NCBI RefSeq assembly: GCF_016861605.1 | Contig: NZ_BOLM01000018.1 | Location: forward strand, 1 to 54,931 | Direction: 5' to 3' | DNA: 54,931 nucleotides | Origin: Levilactobacillus wangkuiensis | GTDB lineage: Bacteria > Bacillota > Bacilli > Lactobacillales > Lactobacillaceae | Shown here: piece after piece, positions 9,101-17,610 of the stretch | How positions within the stretch are numbered: the first letter of the stretch is position 1 | How the letters are laid out: the number at the start of each line of letters is the position of its first letter | Made by a program: the position numbers and the translations under genes | Notes under the pieces: model-generated | Told to the model about the DNA's origin: nothing | What the model saw: the letters and a program-made list of their open reading frames with translations, nothing else | Database searches by the model: none

Positions 9101-9380
9101 TTTGAAACATCAGAACGGCCAGGCTAACCCAGCAACCGTGTTATCACAGGCCCAGGCCGACCAGTTAGCCGCTGACCAAACAGCTGCGCGTGAGGCCGCC
9201 GCTCGCAATACCAACGCTAACAACGCCAACCAACAGGACCAACAAAACCAGCTGACTGACGGCACTAACGCCACCACGTTGCCGCAAACCAATGACCAAC
9301 CCGCTACCTGGACCGCCCAACTCGGCGTTCTCCTACTGGGATTGGCCGGTGCACTGGGTTTCCGGCGCAAGCGTAACTAA
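6186..9380 (+). CDS. LPxTG cell-wall surface protein with KxYKxGKxW signal and Ig-like repeats
   Basis: 1064 aa. The N-terminus carries the KLYKAGKFWLVG motif (KxYKxGKxW signal family) and a hydrophobic stretch ending near residue 46. Then comes a Ser/Thr/Asp-rich linker to about 190, and a region of about 370 residues with no family I recognise, possibly the binding head. Three Ig-like repeats follow (about 590-885); their ends share D-x-S-K-x-G-T-Y-x-V-x-Y-x-Y. A Thr/Pro stalk comes next, and the sorting signal LPQTN (about 1032) with a hydrophobic tail and RRKR closes the protein. It should be anchored to peptidoglycan by sortase and act in adhesion. It is a single gene with its own terminator. 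Confidence 0.85.
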   Translation: MKQAYTPTTTKVHYKLYKAGKFWLVGTLATVSLVAGLAVTNSAQADTTATTNSDATDSSVESETSSTDSKAVVLPKSTDSSTTKSDTDDTKTSNADETATPTASKETDSSDNGTSNSASNSSDSTNSKNTTQNSETESPANATATSTSSVQSTTQSLNTSKVNNVPAGSTTNVNNLKIPAQTGKSSAVLASSGLTVKKSVDSLMKLRLAPTSFKHTDVTPVVESDNADATTTDSSFTLGKLSNFYLNLQGDYLPYDYNAPANLYPYVSEHWVTGQRLFNFYVILPVSVTSTVADMQAGADKYVETLNKEGYISIKSLTVSELAPTAPEADPADPITNPTLYSRQVFYFQPDTNAHLIKPDTRFIGGTNGQPALTAMVKTTADTHITGIVANNSATNSDNTPVTTISNDVILAGIGADPDAYPTDPDYTVFSTDGLSSGIAYPDKFVVGMTNYRYIKTPAYAYINAVDSYRVYATGTTTNATTYPYAFHVATGVVGSSYNPTDKTSDVKSTDPASFFARTYSLAPDSVKSLDMKPQQYWLPSLHYVGTSDAISDDAVLPEKSTFSLTSMIIPDSAVTNGVNGKTFVYYIDSIKTSISPTASAVTIPATTGTWDPLSTDHLTFSSPTGLDYVDSSKLTTSEGNLTVKIDFTPKGDATSSLVSEVDTSKAGTYVVTYSYKDAQGNVTGTEAAPISTTLTITNSASISTSSKPAELVVGQDWNPNTAVSLKDIDGQSLVSLTDTDGQPVTPSADNLQVTSVKNPDESNGTTVNTDVPGIYTVTYTYKDSAGISHEATATVEVTSKSKLVAQNTNTTAGVKWSPAEAITSLTAANGTPVTPTDSDITVTNKDGSEVDTSKPGTYTVVYHYTDPTTKLDVVSDPVTLTITSAPTTGGTTTPDNSETPTTPTTPVKPTNPANTTKPAKTVRPVKPVTVKGVAIKDPPIRAIGEPQYTPGTQTGVTVNSSPLSGGEAAAALKHQNGQANPATVLSQAQADQLAADQTAAREAAARNTNANNANQQDQQNQLTDGTNATTLPQTNDQPATWTAQLGVLLLGLAGALGFRRKRN

Positions 9381-9392
9381 TTTTACACACTA

Positions 9393-9437
9393 AACGCGTG
9401 ACCCTAGCCCTATTCGGCTGTGGTCACGCGTTTTTTG
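9393..9437 (+). terminator. terminator of the LPxTG protein gene
   Basis: A perfect 10-bp stem ACGCGTGACC/GGTCACGCGT is followed by six T. Confidence 0.9.
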
Positions 9438-9511
9438 ACGGTTGGCTTACGTGCGTCCTCCTCATTGTGATAACATTAACTTAAGCTCTAAAATTTTAGG
9501 AGGTCTTGGGT

Positions 9512-10255
9512 ATGACAGATCGTTTACAGAATAAAACCGCGTTGGTTACCGGGGGGACCGGTGGCATTGGGATTGGCATTGCGAAATGCTACCTGCGTGA
9601 AGGGGCGCGGATTATTTTGACGGATTTGAATGAAAGCGTTGCCGAGAAGGACTTGGTTCAAGCCAACGACCAGGTGTCATTTGTGAAGCAGGACGTCACC
9701 AGTGAGGACACCTGGCAGGCCATTATCGGCGACATCACGACCAAGTATGGCCAGCTGGATATTCTGGTCAACTGTGCGGGGATTTTGCCCGAAATGAAGC
9801 CGCTTGATGAGATCACGCTCAGCGAATGGCAACGGGTCATCGATATCAATTTGACCGGGAACTTTCTGGGGATGAAGCACGCCATTAAGGCAATGAAGGC
9901 CCACGGCGGCTCCATCATCGACATTTCTTCCATTGCTGGCATGGTCGCCAGTCCCCTGATTTCGTCCTACTCCGCTTCCAAGGGTGGCACCCGCATGCTG
10001 ACCAAGGCCGCCGCCATCGATGCCACGACCAAGGGCTACAACATCCGCGTCAACTCTGTTCATCCCGGCGTCATCAACACACCCATGACCAGTGGCCCTA
10101 GCGACCAAGTGGCGCAGGTCTCCGCGGCCATCCCGATGAAACGTGTCGGTCAGCCTCAAGATATTGGTGAAATCTGTGTCTACTTGGGGTCAGACGAATC
10201 CAACTACGTGACCGGGTCCGAATTCACCGTTGATGGCGGGTATACCGCTGTTTAA
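9512..10255 (+). CDS. short-chain dehydrogenase/reductase (SDR)
   Basis: 247 aa, a classical SDR. The cofactor loop is TGGTGGIGIG (residues 13-22). The acidic end of the second beta strand (LTDLNE) suggests NAD(H) preference. NCAG stands in place of NNAG; the active site has Ser in DISSIAG and YSASKG as the YxxxK motif. The C-terminus VTGSEFTVDGGY is typical. A TTG six bases further upstream is in frame, but it sits one base from the AGGAGG ribosome site, so the ATG is the start. The substrate (alcohol, sugar or acetoin-like) cannot be told. Monocistronic. Confidence 0.85.
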   Translation: MTDRLQNKTALVTGGTGGIGIGIAKCYLREGARIILTDLNESVAEKDLVQANDQVSFVKQDVTSEDTWQAIIGDITTKYGQLDILVNCAGILPEMKPLDEITLSEWQRVIDINLTGNFLGMKHAIKAMKAHGGSIIDISSIAGMVASPLISSYSASKGGTRMLTKAAAIDATTKGYNIRVNSVHPGVINTPMTSGPSDQVAQVSAAIPMKRVGQPQDIGEICVYLGSDESNYVTGSEFTVDGGYTAV

Positions 10256-10275
10256 TCTCGAAAATATTTCCGATC

Positions 10276-10312
10276 AAAAAGGACCGACTCCCCACAAGGA
10301 ATCGGTCCTTTC
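10276..10312. terminator. bidirectional terminator between SDR and map
   Basis: A stem of 14 bp with one mismatch (AAAGGACCGA.../...TCGGTCCTTT) separates two converging genes. Confidence 0.85.
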
Positions 10313-10314
10313 GC

Positions 10315-11103
10315 TTACTTCAACAAATATTTAGCATCCAGCTCATGGTCAAACGACGTCAAAATCTTCGGACCGTCATCCGTGATCACGATGGTGTGCT
10401 CGTACTGGCAACTCAGGCTACCATCGACCGTGCGGATGGTCCAACCGTCATCGGCGGGCGCGCTACATTCCTCGCTGCCCACGTTGATCATGGGTTCGAT
10501 GGTGATGGTCATCCCCGCCTTCAGCCGGGTGCCGTGGCCGGGACGCCCATAGTGTGGCACGTCTGGGTCCTCATGCATGGTCGGCCCAATGCCGTGGCCG
10601 ATGTAATCGCGCACCACGCCGTAGCCCAACTGGTTTTCAGCGTAGTCCTGGATGGCAAAGCCAATGTCGCCGATGCGGTTGCCGACAACGGCTTGGTCGA
10701 TGCCCTTGTACAGGGCCTTCAACGTCACGTCCATTAATTTTTCAACCTCGGCGGATGGCTTGCCCACGACAAACGCGTGACAGGCATCGCTCAGGTAGCC
10801 ATCGTAGTCGATGACCGTGTCCATTTTGATCAAATCGCCCTCGTGAACCAGAATATCCTTGCTGGGGCAACCGTGGCAGATCATGTCGTTGACGCTGACA
10901 CAGGTCGAGTACTTGTAGCCCTCAAAGTTGAGTTCGCCCGGGGTGGCGCCGTGACCGACGATATATTCGTAGGAAAAGTGGTCGATGTCCCAGGTGGTGA
11001 TGCCGGGCTTGATGTAGTCTTCCAACTCGTGGAAGAGACCGACCAGAATGTCGCCAGCCGCCTGCATCCCCGCAATTTCACGTTGTGATTTTAATGCTAT
11101 CAT
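10315..11103 (-). CDS. map: methionine aminopeptidase, type I
   Basis: 262 aa. It removes the initiator methionine from new proteins in the cytoplasm. All five metal ligands are visible in order: Asp in TVIDYDGYLSDACH (two), His in GHGIGPTMHEDP, Glu in TITIEPM and Glu in CQYEHTIVIT. The substrate-pocket His is also in the GHGIG/HED region. The frame extends 24 codons upstream, but AGGAGG six bases before ATG at 11103 sets the start. It is separated from ribosomal-protein genes and stands alone here, as in other lactobacilli. Confidence 0.9.
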   Translation of the reverse strand: MIALKSQREIAGMQAAGDILVGLFHELEDYIKPGITTWDIDHFSYEYIVGHGATPGELNFEGYKYSTCVSVNDMICHGCPSKDILVHEGDLIKMDTVIDYDGYLSDACHAFVVGKPSAEVEKLMDVTLKALYKGIDQAVVGNRIGDIGFAIQDYAENQLGYGVVRDYIGHGIGPTMHEDPDVPHYGRPGHGTRLKAGMTITIEPMINVGSEECSAPADDGWTIRTVDGSLSCQYEHTIVITDDGPKILTSFDHELDAKYLLK

Positions 11104-11153
11104 GTTGTTCCTCCTGATGGTTTGATTGCTCTTTTTAGTATACCCCAAGCCGA

Positions 11154-11182
11154 ACAAAAAGGCTGGCAAACTCACCAGCCTC
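11154..11182 (-). terminator. terminator of the lectin-like WxL gene
   Basis: On the minus strand AGGCTGG/CCAGCCT is followed by five T. It lies between the WxL gene and the start region of map. Confidence 0.8.
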
Positions 11183-11199
11183 TTGCGTTATTTTTAAAA

Positions 11200-13392
11200 T
11201 TAGGAAACGCCATCGATCAGCTGCCAGCCGACGACAATCGTGTAGTCGCCCACAATGGCATCACTGTTGATCTGCGCCTGCATCCCGGCTTTTTGGCCCC
11301 AACTACTGGTCACGTCCGTCGTGCCCGTATCCGTCGCCGTATTGGTATGGGTCATCACGGTCTGCGGCGTCTGATTCAGCGTGACCTCGGTGCCATTCTG
11401 GCGTTTATAAACCAGATTTCCCGAGAGCCGGCCATCCGGCGTTGTCGCTTGGGCCGTAGCGTTCGCCTGCAAGGTCCAAGCACTCCCGGTGCCGCGGGTG
11501 TCGATCACGTTAATGGTCCACCCCGTATCCGGCTCAACTGCTTGCGCCGAACCAGTCAGCGTCGTGGTAAATTTCGCCTGGTCGGAAACGTTGGCCAATT
11601 GGAGTACCCCCATGTTCAGCGTCCAGGTCGCGGCGTCGGAGCTGCTGCCTTCCTCGTCGCTTGCCTTCACCGCTAGTGAATTACTACCTGACACCAGGTC
11701 GGCAGCGGGAATTGTAAAGTTAAACTCCCCCTCGTCATCCGGTTGGGTCTTCAGCGTTTTACCGTTGAGGGTCCCCGTCACAGTGACGTTTCGGTAATCG
11801 TAGTCGTCGGGGATATTGTCCATCACCACCGTCCCAGTCACCTTAGTGTCCTGGTCTGGCTGCACGTTGACCGGGTCGCCACTGAGCTTGTGGATTGAGA
11901 TCAAGCGGTTCGGCGTCAGGGTAAATGGCACCGTATCGGTACTCAGAATATCATTCGTGCCATCAAAATTACTGGTCGTGGCGGGCACGGTCGTTTCCTT
12001 GGTCACATCATCGGCCGTCCCCAGCAGGGTAATGCTAGCTGCTTGATTCGAATTGCTCAAGTCTTGCGGCAACGTGTACTTGGCCAGCTGACTGGCTAAG
12101 TTGTCCCCGGTCAGGGTCGCTACCTGGGTGTCGCCATAGCTAACGATTGCCTGGCTAAATGTCAGGTCACGCGGCAGACTAAGCTTAGCCACAATGTTCT
12201 TCCAGTCCTGCCGGCCGTTGACGTACCCCAAGTCGTAGGTCAATTTAACCTTATCGTCCGACTTGACCTTGTCCCCGCTGGCAACGTCTTTGCCGGTCGT
12301 GACATCGTTCAGGGTGCTTTTCGCCGTTGCGTTGACCAACCCGGGAATCTGTTCAAAAATCACCAAGTTATTTTCCCACTTAGTCGAGTCCGTCGTCCCG
12401 GTGAAGCCCCAGCGGGTTTCGCCGGAGTCCGTCGTCGTGATGGTGGTCGGGTCATTGCCTCCACCCACCAGACCACCAGGGTCCAAACTGAAGTTGGCGC
12501 CCTGGCCCTTCAATGCCTCACCAGTCTGGGGATCCTTGTCGTCGATGGTGTAGGTCATCGCGTTGTACCCGTTCCACGTCAGGGTGATGTGGTGCCATTT
12601 GCCGTCGGATAGACTTAGATTGTTCACAGCTCCCCGGTGCAACATATTGGGAGATGAAATGCTGGAATCAGAGATATAGGTCTTAGAATCACTAGGATAG
12701 TTCCAGGCAATGTGTGCACCGGAAACACTCGCGATATTATCAAACGAATTACTGAAAGTTCCATCATTATTAGCCGCCTTATTAGCTTCTGTGTCAAACT
12801 CCATCGCCCAACTGTGCTGAATCGCTGTTTTCGCTACCGCGTCAGGCGAAATATTGCCGATGTAGCTCGCCCCCCAAACACCTAGGCTCTCCCCCTGAAT
12901 AACGGGTCCACCTAATCCTAACAGTGGCGTCTGGTACTTGGTCGTCGCCGCTAACCCATTGCTATCATTCTGCAAGACGAAGGCCATTCCCTCGCCCGCA
13001 GTGCCCGCACTCTGTTTATTACCAAAGTACATCCACATCGACGCCGTTTCCTGAACGTGTTTGGAATTCAGCGGAAACGGATTATTGTCCGTAGACCAAA
13101 TGGCCCCGGATTGACCAGCGCCATTCGTCACCTCAACCGCTTGGGTCCCGGAGACGCCGGCACTCTCGGGAACGTCAACCACCTTGGACTGATTGATGTT
13201 CTGTTTGCTCCAAGCCGTCCCGGGCGTAAAAATGTTGGCACTACTGTCGTTAGCATCTTGAATCTTGATGCCTTGGGGCGCCGTGTTTAACGCATTGTCT
13301 AGGTCCGCGTCGGCGTGGGCCACCCCATTGGCACCAATCCCCATTGCCACAATAAACCCTACTAGTCCTAGGCCCCATTGTGTTACCCGCAT
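11200..13392 (-). CDS. L-type lectin-like, WxL-domain cell-surface protein
   Basis: 730 aa. A signal peptide ends near VAHA (residue 27). Residues about 50-345 form an L-type lectin-like beta sandwich (EGMAFVLQND, AMEFDTEAN, DGKWHHITLTWNG), the domain type that binds carbohydrates. A middle region with Ig-like or repeat features (350-590) follows. The C-terminal WxL domain has the first motif in GSAWTLQA and a last tryptophan near the end (GWQL). WxL proteins attach non-covalently to peptidoglycan, usually with the help of DUF916/DUF3324 proteins like the one at 27109. Probable role: surface attachment to glycans. Single gene. Confidence 0.85.
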   Translation of the reverse strand: MRVTQWGLGLVGFIVAMGIGANGVAHADADLDNALNTAPQGIKIQDANDSSANIFTPGTAWSKQNINQSKVVDVPESAGVSGTQAVEVTNGAGQSGAIWSTDNNPFPLNSKHVQETASMWMYFGNKQSAGTAGEGMAFVLQNDSNGLAATTKYQTPLLGLGGPVIQGESLGVWGASYIGNISPDAVAKTAIQHSWAMEFDTEANKAANNDGTFSNSFDNIASVSGAHIAWNYPSDSKTYISDSSISSPNMLHRGAVNNLSLSDGKWHHITLTWNGYNAMTYTIDDKDPQTGEALKGQGANFSLDPGGLVGGGNDPTTITTTDSGETRWGFTGTTDSTKWENNLVIFEQIPGLVNATAKSTLNDVTTGKDVASGDKVKSDDKVKLTYDLGYVNGRQDWKNIVAKLSLPRDLTFSQAIVSYGDTQVATLTGDNLASQLAKYTLPQDLSNSNQAASITLLGTADDVTKETTVPATTSNFDGTNDILSTDTVPFTLTPNRLISIHKLSGDPVNVQPDQDTKVTGTVVMDNIPDDYDYRNVTVTGTLNGKTLKTQPDDEGEFNFTIPAADLVSGSNSLAVKASDEEGSSSDAATWTLNMGVLQLANVSDQAKFTTTLTGSAQAVEPDTGWTINVIDTRGTGSAWTLQANATAQATTPDGRLSGNLVYKRQNGTEVTLNQTPQTVMTHTNTATDTGTTDVTSSWGQKAGMQAQINSDAIVGDYTIVVGWQLIDGVS

Positions 13393-13453
13393 GTCTGCTC
13401 ACTCCTTCGATTTACTTTGAAGCATTTCCTGTCGAACATATTCAATGGTTTTT

Positions 13454-13482
13454 ATTATACACTAAAATTAGCTAAATCGTAA
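13454..13482 (-). promoter_or_regulatory. promoter of the lectin-like WxL gene
   Basis: On the minus strand a perfect TATAAT stands 17 bp after a weak TTACGA, about 60 bp before the start codon. Confidence 0.6.
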
Positions 13483-13694
13483 GGTATTTTAAATAACAAA
13501 CTATTTCACTTTATGGTTATCAGGTGAACACCGATTTCTGAAGGGCGGTGAAAATCACTTACCCAGTTTTCTTGAATTTGTTATCAAATTGAAAGACACT
13601 GCTCCAGTCGCTATTAAACCGGCATGAACTCAGCCGGAATCCTGCAATGGCAGCGTTTCCACACCTATTTGGACCTGAAAATAAACGAATAACG

Positions 13695-13703
13695 TGCTAT
13701 AAT
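13695..13703 (+). promoter_or_regulatory. extended -10 promoter of the 303-aa membrane protein gene
   Basis: TGCTATAAT is a full extended -10, about 65 bp before the ATG; no good -35 is present. The rest of the 13.4-13.77 kb divergent gap holds nothing I can assign. Confidence 0.6.
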
Positions 13704-13768
13704 CAAAAACGATTATTCAAAAATTCCGTTTATATATAAAGGAATCCATTAAGGAGGACCCCTGCACC

Positions 13769-14680
13769 ATGTCATTGTCTAAACTTGAAGTCCAGGATTA
13801 CCTGATAGGATTCGCTTTTGTCCTGTTAATGGTCACCGCGGCCACCCTACTCGGCGACTACGAAATCATCCTACCCGAGATTGGCGCGTTAACCGCCGGC
13901 ACCTGGATCTACCATAATAGTAGTTGGATCGCACAGCCATTTAAGATTTTCCTCGCCCCATCCGGCACCGCCGTGATTGGCTTCCTGGTCAACCAACTGG
14001 GCATCACCTACGCCGAAAAGGTCTATCTGACGCTGTTGCTCATCTTACTGTTACTTAGCGTTCTGCGCTCGACCCTGGCGCCGTCCTTTGCGACCGGCCT
14101 GTTGCCCGTCATCATCAACGCCACGCACTGGTCATTTATCGTAGCCATCCTGGTCTTCACGTTGTCGCTGACCGTGGGCGTCCTGTTGCAGGGCCACTAC
14201 CGCGGCAAGCCAGCGGGCCAACCACTCCACGTGTCCCACATGTTAGGCTTCACGCTGGTGGCTTCCGTCTGGGTCGCAGCGGTCTGGCTAGCCGGTTTTC
14301 CACAAATGGCGGGGATTCCGCCGGTACTGGTCGTCTTCTTCGAGGTGTCCCAGATGCCAACCTATCCTGGCAAGCTCGCCATCAAACAGATCATTGCCCT
14401 GGCCGGCGCCGCAACCCTGGGCGTCCTGATTCACCTGGTCTTGGCCTCCTGGCTCCTAACCACGCTGATTGCGCTGCCACTGGTCTTTGTCCTACTGCAA
14501 CTGTTACGCATCAAGCTACCAGCCGCCTACGCGTTCCCACTACTAGCGCTGGTCTTACCGGCAAACATGTTCCACACCCTGCCCATCGCGGCCACGCTGG
14601 CGGCCTGCTTCTTCCTGGGGTCGGTCTTTGCCTTTCGCAAGGTCACGGCGCTACGGGGCCTGGCTTCGGAGAATAATTAA
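13769..14680 (+). CDS. integral membrane protein, possibly HPP-like
   Basis: 303 aa, with about nine to ten hydrophobic helices and no signal peptide. Two halves show a faint internal similarity (LPEIGALTAGTWIYH near 35 and IPPVLVVFFEVSQM near 185), each followed by a helix starting with a conserved lysine/proline element. This resembles small HPP-type membrane proteins, but I am not certain. No charged catalytic motif is evident. The ribosome site AAGGAGG fixes the start and a terminator follows the stop, so it is monocistronic. Transport is a guess; function unknown. Confidence 0.6.
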   Translation: MSLSKLEVQDYLIGFAFVLLMVTAATLLGDYEIILPEIGALTAGTWIYHNSSWIAQPFKIFLAPSGTAVIGFLVNQLGITYAEKVYLTLLLILLLLSVLRSTLAPSFATGLLPVIINATHWSFIVAILVFTLSLTVGVLLQGHYRGKPAGQPLHVSHMLGFTLVASVWVAAVWLAGFPQMAGIPPVLVVFFEVSQMPTYPGKLAIKQIIALAGAATLGVLIHLVLASWLLTTLIALPLVFVLLQLLRIKLPAAYAFPLLALVLPANMFHTLPIAATLAACFFLGSVFAFRKVTALRGLASENN

Positions 14681-14684
14681 ACTT

Positions 14685-14720
14685 GCGGTTCACAACGTTA
14701 ATTGGTTGTGGGCCTTTTTC
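14685..14720 (+). terminator. terminator after the 303-aa membrane protein
   Basis: A stem GGTTCACAAC/GTTGTGGGCC (with two G-T pairs) is followed by TTTTT. Confidence 0.7.
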
Positions 14721-14812
14721 ATTTACCAATCTTTTACTGAACCATCATCAGAGTTTTACATGACTCCCGTAAACTAGAAATTACTATTCTTCTACAATAA
14801 AGGAGTCTTCTT

Positions 14813-15640
14813 GTGTTAGATATTATTAAAGCCATTATTCTCGGTATCATCGAAGGGGTCACGGAGTTCCTGCCAATCAGTTCCACCGGCCACCTGTACC
14901 TCGCCGATGAATTTATTAAATTAGACGAGCCCACCGCCTTCATTAACATGTTCATGGTCGTCATCCAACTAGGCGCCATCCTGGCCGTCCTGGTCCTCTA
15001 TTTTAATAAGCTAAATCCCTGGGCCCGCAGTAAAAATCAATTAGCACGTCACCAGACCTGGACGCTCTGGGTCAAGGTCATCATCGCCGTCCTGCCCTCG
15101 GTCATCATTGGCCTTCCCTTAAATGATTGGATGGATGCCCACCTGACCAGTTGGCAAGTCATCGCCACGACCTTAATCCTGTATGGTATTTTGTTCATCC
15201 TCATTGAAAATTACAATCGGACCAAGACGCCGCGGTTTACTGACTTGAACCAGTTGCCCCTCACCTTGGCCATTAGTATTGGCCTCTTTCAGGTGCTGGC
15301 GATGGTGCCCGGAACCTCCCGCTCAGGTGCCACCATTCTGGGGGCCATCTTGATTGGGGCCTCCCGTTACGTGGCCACCGAATTTTCCTTTTTCCTGGCG
15401 ATTCCCACCATGTTCGGTGCCTCCTCGTTGAAGGTTCTCAAATACTTCGTCCACGGCAACACCTTTACCTACAGCCAGGTGATTGTCCTCCTGACCGGGG
15501 TCATCGTTTCCTATATCGTGGCCTACCTGTCGATCAAGTTCCTCCTGAGCTACATTAAAAATAACGATTTCAAGCCCTTCGGCTGGTACCGAATTGTCCT
15601 CGGAATCATCGTGATTGGCTATTTCGGATTAATCCGGTAG
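14813..15640 (+). CDS. uppP: undecaprenyl-diphosphatase (bacitracin resistance protein)
   Basis: 275 aa with eight or so membrane helices. It recycles the lipid carrier undecaprenyl pyrophosphate to the monophosphate at the membrane for cell-wall and polysaccharide synthesis, and extra dosage gives bacitracin tolerance. Both family signatures are present: [14 protein letters not shown] at residues 14-27 and [10 protein letters not shown] around 165-174, with the catalytic Glu, Ser, His and Arg. The start is GTG at 14813, set by AAAGGAG seven bases upstream. Single gene. Confidence 0.95.
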   Translation: MLDIIKAIILGIIEGVTEFLPISSTGHLYLADEFIKLDEPTAFINMFMVVIQLGAILAVLVLYFNKLNPWARSKNQLARHQTWTLWVKVIIAVLPSVIIGLPLNDWMDAHLTSWQVIATTLILYGILFILIENYNRTKTPRFTDLNQLPLTLAISIGLFQVLAMVPGTSRSGATILGAILIGASRYVATEFSFFLAIPTMFGASSLKVLKYFVHGNTFTYSQVIVLLTGVIVSYIVAYLSIKFLLSYIKNNDFKPFGWYRIVLGIIVIGYFGLIR

Positions 15641-15879
15641 ATTTTATTGGCTGCTAATAAGTCTTCCTATTCACTATTGAAACATTTGCATAAATTCGGT
15701 TACATGCTTAGAGCCATCTAGGTTGAGGGGCTATCGTAACCCCTATGTATCCGGAGTTTACGTCATATAACTTTACTCGCTTGTGACGCCCTTTTAATTG
15801 CGTAGTAACACGATTGCAACATTCATCGCGTATCCTACAGGGTAGAGATTAACAAACGAGGAAGAGTGTTTAAAAAAAT

Positions 15880-16278
15880 ATGACTAAATTTAAAATCAAA
15901 TTAGCTTCAATCTTATTAATTTTCGGCTTCTCATTCGGCATGATCGCCAATGTTGCCACTAGCTTCACTTCAGAACCTAGTGTGACCGCTGAAGCCGCTA
16001 CACTGTCTGCTAACCAAAAGAAGCAAATCGCCCAAATCAACTCCGGCCTGTCCAAGAAGCAAAAGGCCGCCAAGAACTGGATTGCCTTCCGCGAATCCCG
16101 CTACAGCTACCGTGCACGTAACGGTAACTGTTATGGTCGTTACCAATTATTGAAGTCTTACCTGCACGGTGACTTATCCGCCGTCAACCAAGAAAAGACT
16201 GCCAACAAGTACGTTGCTGGTCGTTACGGTTCTTGGACGAAAGCGAAGTCCTTCTGGCAACATCACCACTGGTACTAA
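15880..16278 (+). CDS. secreted lysozyme-like / aggregation-promoting-factor-type protein
   Basis: 132 aa. Signal peptide with hydrophobic core LASILLIFGFSFG, cleavage after AEA near residue 42. The C-terminal 70 residues match the catalytic-type domain found at the end of lactobacillus Apf/muramidase-like proteins: WIAFRESRYSYRARNGNCYGRYQL with the likely catalytic Glu in RES, then NKYVAGRYGSW and a final aromatic stretch HHHWY. This is shorter than usual Apf proteins because the LysM or coiled linker is nearly absent. Likely a secreted peptidoglycan-cleaving enzyme at the wall. The 240 bp upstream contain no gene. A strong terminator follows. Confidence 0.75.
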   Translation: MTKFKIKLASILLIFGFSFGMIANVATSFTSEPSVTAEAATLSANQKKQIAQINSGLSKKQKAAKNWIAFRESRYSYRARNGNCYGRYQLLKSYLHGDLSAVNQEKTANKYVAGRYGSWTKAKSFWQHHHWY

Positions 16279-16292
16279 ACTAGATTTTAAGT

Positions 16293-16330
16293 TGCGACCG
16301 AACGCCTAAACCCGTTCGGTCGTTTTTTCT
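16293..16330 (+). terminator. terminator of the Apf-like gene
   Basis: A 10-bp perfect stem CGACCGAACG/CGTTCGGTCG is followed by six T. Confidence 0.9.
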
Positions 16331-16395
16331 TGTCCAAATTTGTCATCCACGCCTGATTCCCGTACACTGAGAACTAAACGCTAATCTACGAAAGA

Positions 16396-16944
16396 ATGAT
16401 GATTTTGAAAAAATGGCTAATTACCGCTGGTGCCATCGTCGTGTTGTTACTTGTTGGTGGCCTGGTTTGGACTCACCACAGCACTTCAAGCACAGCGACC
16501 TCCACAACTAAATCTCAGTCGACTAAGAAGGCAGTCAAGCACACCACGCCGCCGCTCACCTTAGCTGAGTTGAAGGCCAGCCCCAAGCTCACTTATAGTT
16601 GCCTGATTTACTACGCCATCAAAGACACCAAGCTTCAGCGGTGGCAAGAGGTCAACGACTTTCAGGCCGGCTGGCAGGTCGAGCACTTCGCAAAGAAGCA
16701 TCCGACGCGCTACCTGGTCTGGTCGGACATGAACATCACGTCCGCGGAAAAGAACCTGGCGCCCAACTGGTTTTCTCTCAGCGGCGACAAGGTCACCTAC
16801 GACAGTATGATTGTCCACTCCTTTCATAAGGATCAGACGGCCACCACGACCTTGGCTAAAGTTATCAAAAAACTAAACGCCGACCACGCCATGAAGAAAG
16901 TCCGGTCGATGCCCACGAAAATGACGGTGCTGAATCATCGGTAA
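16396..16944 (+). CDS. membrane-anchored extracellular protein, Lreu_0056-like
   Basis: 182 aa. One N-terminal hydrophobic helix (residues 5-26) is not followed by a clear cleavage site, then a Ser/Thr/Lys linker and a globular domain from about 60. The domain has LTYSCLIYYAIKD, RWQEVNDFQAGWQV, NLAPNWFSLSGDKVTYDS and VHSFHKD. From memory this is the pattern of the Lreu_0056 family of lactobacillus exported proteins, whose function is not known. Two adjacent ATG codons (16396, 16399) are possible starts after a weak GAAAGA. Monocistronic with a shared terminator. Confidence 0.6.
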   Translation: MMILKKWLITAGAIVVLLLVGGLVWTHHSTSSTATSTTKSQSTKKAVKHTTPPLTLAELKASPKLTYSCLIYYAIKDTKLQRWQEVNDFQAGWQVEHFAKKHPTRYLVWSDMNITSAEKNLAPNWFSLSGDKVTYDSMIVHSFHKDQTATTTLAKVIKKLNADHAMKKVRSMPTKMTVLNHR

Positions 16945-16945
16945 A

Positions 16946-16980
16946 CAAAAGGGACTGATTCTTTTACGAACCAATCCCTC
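16946..16980. terminator. bidirectional terminator
   Basis: A 12-bp stem with two mismatches (AGGGA.TG.TTC / GAA.CA.TCCCT) separates two converging genes; there is a T run on the minus strand. Confidence 0.7.
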
Positions 16981-16985
16981 GAACA

Positions 16986-17474
16986 TTAATATTTGCCGTT
17001 AGCTAAGCCAGAGTAGCGATGAGTTATCTTGTGTCCTTTAATGAAATCAAACCAGTAACCGCTTTGGAATCCTCGCACAACTTTATACCGCTTATGTTTA
17101 ATCTTACGAGTCGCTAGACTAAAATCATTTTCTGGAAACATGCTGCTGGCACCATCTTTCAGCTTACTGTTCAGAGTAAAGAAAATTTGCTGTTTATCCC
17201 GACCATTTGTCTTAAATGCCAACTTGTGGTTATTAGCCTTGGCATTAGCTTTTGCCTTAAATGGTTTTTCCCCATAACCTGGTCCAGAAATCTGTGCACT
17301 ATGCTTTCTGATAATCAGCTTGTCCCACTTTTTGTGCCCAGCATACTCGTAGAATGTACCACGATATTTTGCTGGTACTGTCTTAGAAGATGCACTAGCA
17401 CTAGTCGGCACTCCCAACAAAACAAATGCTACAATAACGCTAATGATGACTAGAACCTTTCGTTTTATTATCAT
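16986..17474 (-). CDS. exported RGT(W/F)Y-family protein, paralogue 1
   Basis: 162 aa. A signal peptide (hydrophobic VLVIISVIVAFVLLG) is cleaved after ASA near residue 29. The mature protein is basic and opens with VPAKYRGTFYEYAGHKKWDKL, the same layout as the two other exported proteins at 41595 and 46227 (P-x-x-x-R-G-T-[WF]-Y). The domain is otherwise beta-rich, with no catalytic motif visible, and may be a lipocalin-like barrel; that is speculative. The ribosome site is GGAGGGA. No neighbour hints at its function. Confidence 0.6.
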   Translation of the reverse strand: MIIKRKVLVIISVIVAFVLLGVPTSASASSKTVPAKYRGTFYEYAGHKKWDKLIIRKHSAQISGPGYGEKPFKAKANAKANNHKLAFKTNGRDKQQIFFTLNSKLKDGASSMFPENDFSLATRKIKHKRYKVVRGFQSGYWFDFIKGHKITHRYSGLANGKY

Positions 17475-17569
17475 TAAAATCCCTCCTATTACCAGAATAG
17501 TCGTTTGAATTGCGCATTAACAGCATTCCCTAACCAGCCATGTCCAACTGGCTAGCAATCAAAAATAAC

Positions 17570-17610
17570 GAAAAAATGGTTAACGCCCAACCGGCATTAA
17601 CCATTTTTTT
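17570..17610. terminator. terminator downstream of the DUF998-type gene
   Basis: A perfect stem AAAAAATGGTTAA/TTAACCATTTTTT with A and T tracts on both sides. It overlaps the last codons of the gene on the minus strand. Confidence 0.85.

Noticed and set aside
10554..11088. Frames antisense to map
   Set aside because: Complement of the methionine aminopeptidase gene with all catalytic residues on the minus strand.
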